From: Actinomycetota bacterium
Lineage (GTDB): Bacteria; Actinomycetota; Acidimicrobiia; IMCC26256; PALSA-555
DNA length: 64,000 nucleotides
Assembly: GCA_016870355.1 (NCBI GenBank)
Contig: VGBR01000004.1
Location: 62,001 to 126,000 of the forward strand
Direction: 5' to 3'
A program made the translations under genes and the position numbers. The notes under the pieces are model-generated. The model ran no database searches. It saw only the letters and a list, made by a program, of their open reading frames with translations, and had not been told where the DNA came from. Below, one piece after another: positions 58,258-64,000 of this stretch. Every line of letters begins with the position of its first letter. The stretch's first letter is position 1.

Positions 58258-58950
58258 TTACCGGGCGTCGAGCTCGGCGTGGAGGAACGAGCAGACCTCC
58301 GGCCACAGCTTCTCGTCGAGCTGTGCGTCGCGTGTGCCGAGCGCGTTGTGCGGCCCCATGAACGCGTGACCCGTCCCCGGATGGACCGTGAACGTCACGT
58401 CCTTGCCCAGGTCCTTGAGCTTCGATTCGAGGGCGCGCCCCGCATCCGGTGGGAAGAAGTCGTCATTCTCGGCCATGTGACCCCGCACTTTCGCGGCTAA
58501 CCCTGACCAGTCCGGCTCGGTGTCACCCTGCGGGAACCCGTAGAAGGGCACACACGCTTTGATGTCGGCGCGGTTCGCGGCGATCACCAACGACAACATG
58601 CCGCCCATGCAGAACCCGACGACACCCAGGCCCTTCCCGCTCACCGTGTCGTGGGCCGCGAGGAAGTCGAGCGCCGCGCTCATGTCACGGGCCGCGCGAT
58701 CAGGTGGAAGCGCGGCCATCAGCGCACCTGCCTTGTCCATCTCGTCGTGCCCAGCGAGCTCACCGTGGTACAGGTCGGGAGCCAGCGCGACGAAGCCCGC
58801 CGCGCCGAGCCGGTCGGCCATCTCCTTGATGCCGCTGTCCAGCCCCCACCACTCCTGGATCACGAGCACGCCAGGCCCGGATCCCGACGGTGTCACGAGA
58901 TGCCCGGATGCGATGTCGCCGTTGCTGGGGAACTCCACGGTCTCAGCCAT
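58258..58950 (-). CDS. Dienelactone hydrolase family protein
   Basis: A 230-residue alpha/beta hydrolase. Strand and oxyanion region PGVLVIQEWWGLDSGIKEMA (about residue 26), nucleophile Cys in VVGFCMGGMLSL (about 119), Asp in the NDDFFPPDAG region and His in GTGHAFMGP (about 200) form the dienelactone hydrolase triad. The family opens lactones in chloroaromatic and other ring-cleavage routes. The ATG has a leaderless -10 box (TACGGT). Its stop abuts the chimera's stop, with no base between. Confidence 0.92.
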   Translation of the reverse strand: MAETVEFPSNGDIASGHLVTPSGSGPGVLVIQEWWGLDSGIKEMADRLGAAGFVALAPDLYHGELAGHDEMDKAGALMAALPPDRAARDMSAALDFLAAHDTVSGKGLGVVGFCMGGMLSLVIAANRADIKACVPFYGFPQGDTEPDWSGLAAKVRGHMAENDDFFPPDAGRALESKLKDLGKDVTFTVHPGTGHAFMGPHNALGTRDAQLDEKLWPEVCSFLHAELDAR

Positions 58951-58956
58951 ACCGAC

Positions 58957-58962
58957 ACCGTA
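58957..58962 (-). promoter_or_regulatory. -10 hexamer TACGGT, leaderless promoter
   Basis: On the minus strand TACGGT ends 6 bases before the ATG at 58950. Confidence 0.5.
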
Positions 58963-58963
58963 T

Positions 58964-60055
58964 TCAGCGCGCTGGGTTCGCGTCACCCGCACTCGATGCA
59001 CCCAGCAACAGTCGCTCCCGCAGGGCTTGGTGCCGCACCTTGCCGGTGTTGGTCAACGGGAGCTCGTCGAGTCGCTCGATGCGCTCCGGCTACTTGTACT
59101 TGGCGACGCCCATGTCTTGGAAGGCATCGGTGATCGCCTCGACAGACGGCGCCGCGCTCCCCTTCGGCACGATGAACGCACAGATCCTCTCGCCGTAGCG
59201 CTCGTCGGCATACCCGACCACCGCAGCGTCCTTCACGTCGGGCAGTCGAAGCAGCAGCTCCTCGACCTCGCGCGGGCTGACGTTGAGTCCGCCACGGATG
59301 ATGATGTCTCGCTTCCTTCCACTGATCCGCAAGTAGCCGTCACGATCGAACGTGCCCAGGTCCTGGGTGACCTGCCACCCGTCGGGACGGAACGTCTGCT
59401 CAGTGAGATCGGGCTGGTGGAAGTAGCCGCACGCCACGTTCGGACCGCGGACCTCGAGTGCGCCCGGCCCCCCGGCTTCATCTCATTGCCGTCGTCATCG
59501 ACCGCGCGCACCTCGTCGTGTGGGATCGCGCGCCCGTCAGAGTCCGTCAGCTTCTCGATCGGGTCGTCGAGGCGCCCGAGCACCGAGTGCAGGTGCTCGG
59601 TTTGCCCATAGCCGGGGATGAGCGAGAGACCGAGTCGCTCACGGGCATCGACGCACATCTGGCGCGGGATCGGCGCGCCGACACAGATCATCTTGAGCGG
59701 CCCGGCCGGACGCCACTCGTCGGCAAGGTCGACGAGGTCGCGCGCCATCGTGGGCGGGCCGTAGATGAACGTGCCCCCTTCCTTGTCGATGAGCTCAGCC
59801 GTGAGGCGCAGGTCCCATCGCTCCATCGAGACCAGCGTCGCCCCGCAGAGCAACGCGAAGCGCAGTCCCCAACACAATCCCGCACCCCACGACATCGGCA
59901 CCGCGCACATCACCACATCGTCCGGCCCCAGCCCGACGAGCTCTGCGACCGTGCGAGTGGAGAACTGCGCCTCTTCGTGGAAGGAGCGCGACCAGGATGA
60001 GTGTCTGCGCGGCGAGCTTCCCCCGCCGGGCCATGAACCTCGAGAACTCGCCCAT
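58964..60055 (-). pseudogene. Broken acyl-CoA synthetase gene (deletion, frameshift and amber codon)
   Basis: Three lesions affect an AMP-binding ligase. (1) The part before RTVAELVGLGPDDVV is missing: the frame with a strong Shine-Dalgarno (GGAGGAGCG-ATG, start 60055, GEFSRFMARRGKL) lasts about 25 codons, then ligase homology appears in another frame from about 59995. (2) A frameshift occurs in a C6 run (59468-59473): GNEMKPGG, then LEVRGPNVACGYFHQPDLTE in the next frame. (3) TAG at 59090-59092 falls between FQDMGVAKYK and PERIERLDELPLTNTGKVRH. The last segment keeps the A10 Lys. The N-terminal remnant may belong to the same gene with an internal deletion or to another gene. Confidence 0.75.
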
Positions 60056-60150
60056 CGCTCCTCCGGACCCCACTGAGTTGTGGCAACCACGCTACGTGGT
60101 CGCCGCCGAGAGTCTGTGAACCTCTCCTGACCCCGGGCAACGCCGAGCGA

Positions 60151-60711
60151 TTACGGCGCTTTCGATGCCTTGCCGTCAGGTGGCCAGGGATCCACGCCGT
60201 TCTCCAACGGCACTTCGAGGCTGCGGAGCAGCGACGAGAACATCCGCCAGTTGCCGATGGCGACGACGAGCTCGAGCAGGTGCTCCATCGGCAGGTGCGC
60301 CGCACACTCCTGCCACGTCGCCCGGCTGATCGCGCCGGCGTCGAGGGTCTCGTCGGTTGCCGTGAGCACGGCACGCTCAGCGGGGCCGAACCGCCCGTCG
60401 TCAGGGAAGTCCCGTACCGCGAGCAGATCCTCCTCGGTCACTCCGAGGTCACGAGCGATCTGCCAGTGCTGCGTCCACTCGTAGACGGAGCCCGTGCGCC
60501 AACCGATGCGCATGATGACGAGCTCGCGGAGTCGAGCATCGAGCTGGCCGTGCCACAGCAGCGTCGCGAGCAATCGGTACAGCGAACGCGCCAGATGCGG
60601 GTGGTTGAGCAGCACCCGGAACACGTTCAAGTGCGTCGTCGGGATGCCGGCTTCTTCAGCCGCGACCCGCGTCGCATCTGGGTCGAGCATCGGGATCCGG
60701 GGTTCGGTCAT
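60151..60711 (-). CDS. Carboxymuconolactone decarboxylase/AhpD-family protein
   Basis: A 186-residue helical protein of the CMD family. LDARLRELVIMRIGWRTGSV and YEWTQHWQIARDLGVTEEDL contain the E...H signature, but the AhpD Cys pair is replaced, so the thiol-peroxidase activity of AhpD is unlikely. This variant resembles actinobacterial CMD proteins near catabolic genes. The ATG lies 4 bases downstream of the zinc alcohol dehydrogenase stop, and the two are probably co-transcribed. About 95 bases separate it from the broken ligase. Confidence 0.85.
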   Translation of the reverse strand: MTEPRIPMLDPDATRVAAEEAGIPTTHLNVFRVLLNHPHLARSLYRLLATLLWHGQLDARLRELVIMRIGWRTGSVYEWTQHWQIARDLGVTEEDLLAVRDFPDDGRFGPAERAVLTATDETLDAGAISRATWQECAAHLPMEHLLELVVAIGNWRMFSSLLRSLEVPLENGVDPWPPDGKASKAP

Positions 60712-60715
60712 CGGC

Positions 60716-61822
60716 TCATGTGTCCTTCCATGGATCAACCACCGCATGCAGCGGCGGTTCACCGGCTTCTCCCGCCATGGTCTCGAGCAGGGTGTCGACG
60801 TCGGCAAGTCCGGCAACGTGTCGCGACACATCCGCGAACGGGTACGCACCATCCTCGAGGAGCTCGAGCGCGGCCTGATACGAAGGTGTGTCGACCCCGA
60901 GCGCGCCGAGCACTCGCAGCTCTTTGAACACGAGATCGTCGGGTCGGAAGCCGGGCACGTCGGTGGTGCCGCGTGTTCCCGCGAGGATGATGGTTCCACC
61001 GGGACGAGCGAGCTTCACGGCTTGTGTGAACGCGGCAGGTGCGCGGGCGGTGACGTCGACGACCACATCGGCACGACCACCCGTCGCGTCCTCGAGCGCG
61101 GCCACCGGGTCCTCGACTCCGACGTCCACGGTGAGGTCGGCACCGAAGCGCTTCGCGGTGGCAAGGCGCGCCCCATCACGCGAGCCAAGCCCGGTGACCA
61201 TCACGAAGCCGGCACCCGCCTGCTTCACCGCGGCTACCACCGAAAGCCCGCGCACGCCCGGGCCGAGCACCGCAACGACGTCACCGTTGCGTGTGCCCGG
61301 AAGCGACACTCCCCAGCGAACGCCCGCGCCCAACGGGTTGAACATCGTCGCGGTGATCGGGTCGAGCGCGTCGGGGACCTTCAACACCTGGGAGTCAGGC
61401 GCGAGGTACTGGTACTGCGAGTAGCCACCCCAGAGCCCTGGCTCTCGATCGCTGGGCACGAACCCGTACATGTCGGCCAGGCCATGGCGCGCACATCGCT
61501 GCGAGTCGCCCGCCTGGCAGGGCGCGCACGTGCCGCACGACAAGAACACCTCCACCGCCACGCGATCGCCCTCACGGACACCCCATCGCTTCGCGGCCGC
61601 AGACCCGATCCGCTCGAGGATCCCGACGGACTCATGCCCTGGAACGAACCCGTAGCCAGGGTGGAGATGACCGGTGTACTGCTCGTGATCCGTCCCGCAG
61701 AGACCACACGCCTCGACCCGCAGCAGCGCGTCATCATCGCCAGTCTGGGGGAGCGGGAGCTCACGCTCGCGAAGCGTGCGCGGCTCTTCGAGCACCAGGG
61801 CGTGCGCTGTCTGCTCGGACAT
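60716..61822 (-). CDS. Zinc-containing alcohol dehydrogenase (MDR family)
   Basis: A 368-residue medium-chain dehydrogenase. Catalytic zinc ligands are the Cys in ACGLCGTDHEQY (about residue 42) and the His of GHESVG (about 66); the structural zinc Cys cluster is CGTCAPCQAGDSQRC. The Rossmann loop is AVLGPGVRGLSVV (about 185) instead of GxGxxG, a mild variation. It oxidises an alcohol with NAD(P)+. The ATG at 61822 is preferred over the upstream in-frame start (CKHLA) as it gives the usual N-terminus. Confidence 0.92.
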   Translation of the reverse strand: MSEQTAHALVLEEPRTLRERELPLPQTGDDDALLRVEACGLCGTDHEQYTGHLHPGYGFVPGHESVGILERIGSAAAKRWGVREGDRVAVEVFLSCGTCAPCQAGDSQRCARHGLADMYGFVPSDREPGLWGGYSQYQYLAPDSQVLKVPDALDPITATMFNPLGAGVRWGVSLPGTRNGDVVAVLGPGVRGLSVVAAVKQAGAGFVMVTGLGSRDGARLATAKRFGADLTVDVGVEDPVAALEDATGGRADVVVDVTARAPAAFTQAVKLARPGGTIILAGTRGTTDVPGFRPDDLVFKELRVLGALGVDTPSYQAALELLEDGAYPFADVSRHVAGLADVDTLLETMAGEAGEPPLHAVVDPWKDT

Positions 61823-61858
61823 GGCGAGATGCTTGCACACCGTCCGAACGGGCGCGGC

Positions 61859-62004
61859 TCAGTCGGCGAAGACCACGCGGTTGAGCTGAATGAAGAAGGT
61901 GTTGTCGTGACCCTTGTTCGCGTCATTGGCCTGGTACTTGGTCTGCCCTCGGAGAACAGGATGTTCTTCGCCGCGTCGTGCTCGCTGATGCACTGCACAG
62001 CGAT
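61859..62004 (-). pseudogene. C-terminal remnant of an unidentified protein with a frameshift
   Basis: On the minus strand AVQCISEHDAAKNILFSEG in one frame continues, after a one-base slip in a G run near 61945, as QTKYQANDANKGHDNTFFIQ and LNRVVFAD before a normal TGA. I do not recognise the family. Upstream, homology ends at about 62004, where a plus-strand hydrolase fragment starts. Only a tail of about 48 residues remains. Confidence 0.45.
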
Positions 62005-62009
62005 TCATC

Positions 62010-62261
62010 GGCGCCAACCTGGTGTTCGGCCAATACTTCGGCAACTTGGAGAACATGCCACCGGCATTGTTCACAGTCGGCGCCGACGATCACTTCATCG
62101 ACGACAACATCTTGATGGCGTCGCGTTGGGCTCGGGCCGGCAACCGCACCGAGCTGATGGTGTATCCCGAGGCACCGCATGCCTGCATCGCGATGCCTAG
62201 GGTGATCGCCGATTGGCTCCCGCGGGTGCAGGGCTTCCTGCGGAGCTGCGTCGAGAGCTGA
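62010..62261 (+). pseudogene. C-terminal fragment of an alpha/beta hydrolase (HSL/acetyl-esterase type)
   Basis: About 83 residues survive: GQYFGNLENMPPALFTVGAD with DHFIDDNILMASRWARAGN, MVYPEAPHACIAMP and GFLRSC. The Asp (ADDHFIDD) and His (PHAC) of the catalytic triad are present; the HGGG oxyanion motif and GDSAGG nucleophile, which precede them in the family by 100-150 residues, are absent. An ATG at 62022 could give a 79-residue product. It abuts the minus-strand remnant head to head. Confidence 0.7.
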
Positions 62262-62262
62262 G

Positions 62263-62817
62263 CTAGCCGGCGATCTTGCGCACGGCATCGCCCGTGCGAA
62301 CGGCACCACCCGTGATCACCTTCGTGTTGATGCCGCGCAGGTTCAGCTCTCGCCCGACGGGCGAGTTCACGAACCTGAGCGCGTCCTTGCCGAACCGGGC
62401 GTTGAACTTCGCGCACCCTGTGTGGGGCTTCGCGCTCACCTCGAGGACCGCGTCGCCGACTACGAGCCGCGTTCCGGCCGGGAGGTTCTCGTTTCCGATG
62501 TCGAAGTTCACGTACAACTGATCGCCGGCCAGGGGCCAACGTTCACGGTCGCCCGCGATCAGTGCCGCGGCACGGGCATTCATGACCGTCACCTGTGCCT
62601 CGGGGTCGGCCGTGCCGTCTTCGCATCGGCTACTCCCGCGCGGCAACCAGTTGTCGCCGACCAGACCTTCAACCTCGTCGAGTCGCGCCTTTTCGAGCAC
62701 CGTGCGTTCCTCGACGTCGGGTCGAGCCACGATGAGCTCGACGCGCCCGTCGTCCTTCGGCGCACCTCGCACGTCGTCGACACCGGCCTCCAGCTCGTCC
62801 ACCCCGCGATGCTCCAT
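62263..62817 (-). CDS. MOSC domain protein
   Basis: A 184-residue MOSC (MoCo sulfurase C-terminal) protein. MEHRGVDELEAGVDDVRGAP opens the barrel; QLYVNFDIGNENLPAGTRLV and SAKPHTGCAKFNARFGK (about residue 143) carry the conserved Cys. Proteins of this type handle sulfur for metal-sulfur cofactors or act in detoxification (YiiM, Fe-S), the substrate being unknown. It converges with the hydrolase fragment with one base between the stops. Confidence 0.88.
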   Translation of the reverse strand: MEHRGVDELEAGVDDVRGAPKDDGRVELIVARPDVEERTVLEKARLDEVEGLVGDNWLPRGSSRCEDGTADPEAQVTVMNARAAALIAGDRERWPLAGDQLYVNFDIGNENLPAGTRLVVGDAVLEVSAKPHTGCAKFNARFGKDALRFVNSPVGRELNLRGINTKVITGGAVRTGDAVRKIAG

Positions 62818-62868
62818 GCCGAACAGTCTGCCCGCGCTCGCGCGGCGCGCCCGGGAGGTTTCCGATGA

Positions 62869-62886
62869 GTCAACGCGCATGTTGAC
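62869..62886. promoter_or_regulatory. 18-bp inverted repeat upstream of MOSC gene
   Basis: GTCAAC-GCGCAT-GTTGAC has perfect 6-bp arms and lies 52 bases upstream of the MOSC start at 62817, inside the 126-base spacer after the next dehydrogenase. It could be an operator. Confidence 0.35.
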
Positions 62887-62943
62887 GCTTGAAAGGTCCC
62901 GTGGGAGCATCGTTTCGTGCGGCGACCTCCGGCGCCGCGTTGG

Positions 62944-64000
62944 TCATGCCGAGCCGAGCACCACCACGCTGCGGGCACCCTTGCCGTCGAGCATCTCGGT
63001 GAACGCTTCGTCGATGTCATCGAGGCTGATGCGCTTGGTCACCAGCCGCTCGAGGTCCAGCAGCCCTTGCTCCTGCCACCGCACGAGGCGCGGGAAGTCG
63101 CGAAGCGGGTCGGTGGACCCGAACACGCAACCGCGGATCGTGCGGGCGTCGACCATGAGGTTGGCTGCCGAGAACGAGACCATGTCGTCGAAGGCACCGG
63201 CGCCGACGACTGTGAATGTGCCGCCTCGCCGAGCCATGTCGTAGGCCTGGCGGATCGTTGCCGAGAGCCCGACGACCTCGAACGAGTAGTCGACGCCGTG
63301 CCCACCGGTGAGCTCGCGCACCGCGGCAACCGGATCACCGCTGCTCGCGTCGACGAGATCGGTCGCGCCCGAGCCCTTCGCGTGCTCCAACCGCTCAGCG
63401 ACACGGTCGATCGCGATGATCTGCGACGCGCCGGAAAGGCGCGCGCCCTGGATGGTGGCGAGACCAACTCCGCCGCATCCGATGACGGCGACCGTCGCCC
63501 CCGCTTCGACCTGCGCGGAGTTCACGACCGAGCCGACACCCGTGACGACGCCACACCCGATCAGCGCGCCGATCTCGAGTGGAAACTCGGGATCGACCTT
63601 CACGACCGACGCCTCGGGAACGATCGTCTGCTCACCGAACGCGGCCGGGCCGAGCCCTGGGTTGATCGCATCGCTCCCCGCCTGTGCGTACGGCGTGAAC
63701 ATGTGGGTGAAGCCCTGCTCGCACAGCGTTGGTTGCCCGCGCAGGCAGTAGAAGCACTTTCGGCACGGCGCGATCGGCGCCATGATCACATGGTCGCCGG
63801 CCTTCACCGACGTCACGCCTTTCCCGACGTCCTCGACCACGCCGGCGCCCTCGTGACCGAGCACCGACGGGAAGGCGACGGGCAGCACGCCTTGCTGCAC
63901 CGAGAGGTCGGAGTGGCACACGCCGCACGCGGCGATGCGCACCTGCACCTCGTGCGCCTCCAGCGGCCGAAGCGTGAGCTCCTCGATCGGCATCTTCCCG
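62944..64000 (-). CDS. Zinc-dependent alcohol dehydrogenase (MDR), N-terminally cut by window edge
   Basis: At least 352 residues of a medium-chain dehydrogenase; the frame is still open at the right edge and the true start (a short strand before the MPIEELTLRPL segment) lies beyond it. Catalytic zinc ligands are CGVCHSDLSV (about residue 25) and GHEGAG, the structural cluster is CRKCFYCLRGQPTLC, and the NAD loop is VIGCGGVGLATIQGA. The layout matches actinobacterial class III/AdhD-type enzymes (S-formyl or alkyl alcohol dehydrogenases). The 3' end is intact at 62944. Confidence 0.9.
   Translation of the reverse strand, partial: GKMPIEELTLRPLEAHEVQVRIAACGVCHSDLSVQQGVLPVAFPSVLGHEGAGVVEDVGKGVTSVKAGDHVIMAPIAPCRKCFYCLRGQPTLCEQGFTHMFTPYAQAGSDAINPGLGPAAFGEQTIVPEASVVKVDPEFPLEIGALIGCGVVTGVGSVVNSAQVEAGATVAVIGCGGVGLATIQGARLSGASQIIAIDRVAERLEHAKGSGATDLVDASSGDPVAAVRELTGGHGVDYSFEVVGLSATIRQAYDMARRGGTFTVVGAGAFDDMVSFSAANLMVDARTIRGCVFGSTDPLRDFPRLVRWQEQGLLDLERLVTKRISLDDIDEAFTEMLDGKGARSVVVLGSA

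Noticed and set aside
1-64000. CRISPR arrays, tRNA or rRNA genes, insertion sequences, phage or toxin-antitoxin genes
   Set aside because: No repeat-spacer pattern, cloverleaf-like segment, transposase or integrase motif was seen in reading the window; the HNH protein alone is not evidence for a mobile element.

Overview
The window is high-GC DNA (roughly two-thirds G+C by eye) from an actinobacterium. The evidence is F420-dependent luciferase-like oxidoreductases, a DUF222/HNH protein, OsmC, many short-chain dehydrogenases (SDRs) and acyl-CoA enzymes, and many GTG starts. At least a dozen genes have a TANNNT hexamer 6-8 nt before the start codon, which is the mark of leaderless transcription. 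An uncultured member of the Acidimicrobiia or a mycobacterium-like relative fits best, but this is inference. I saw no rRNA, tRNA, CRISPR array, transposase or integrase, and no gene-free stretch longer than 300 bases.

Layout. 1-6.5 kb: an SDR tail, a class II aldolase with an aldehyde dehydrogenase, a Ppx/GppA-HD phosphatase, and a TetR regulator divergent from a degenerate thiamine-diphosphate-enzyme-like protein. 6.7-13 kb: a coupled operon of two VOC proteins, an amidohydrolase and a D-aminoacylase-like enzyme, then HNH and another amidohydrolase behind a perfect palindrome. 13-18 kb: a secreted transglycosylase, an amidohydrolase, a hydrolase, a helical gene broken by an in-frame TAG, a methyltransferase and OsmC. 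18-25 kb: paired acyl-CoA dehydrogenases with a carboxyltransferase, a secreted TAP-like hydrolase, and an LLM-SDR pair. 25-33 kb: a gene-remnant junction, then SDR-FadD divergent from FadD-DUF across a shared 23-bp operator, a thiolase-like gene and an LLM operon with a deleted SDR. 33-41 kb: cupin-LLM-MFS and SnoaL/LLM/SDR genes around KstR-like boxes, then Nudix and Gfo/Idh oxidoreductase genes. 41-50 kb: a fused CaiB transferase-thiolase-DUF35-small membrane protein operon, and an opposing four-gene operon with two amidohydrolases. 50-64 kb: beta-lactamase-like, SnoaL, SMP-30, FadD, SDR, P450, several broken or chimeric genes, CMD, two zinc alcohol dehydrogenases (one cut by the window edge) and a MOSC protein.

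Together the genes look like dispersed catabolic modules for CoA-activated alicyclic, aromatic or steroid-like substrates: activation (FadD, CaiB), oxidation (acyl-CoA dehydrogenases, SDRs, LLMs, P450), cleavage (thiolase/DUF35, amidohydrolases) and export (MFS). Substrates cannot be read from sequence. Two themes stand out: compact divergent promoters with palindromic operators, and an unusual density of deletion scars (at least six gene fragments or chimeras, most between 25 and 62 kb).
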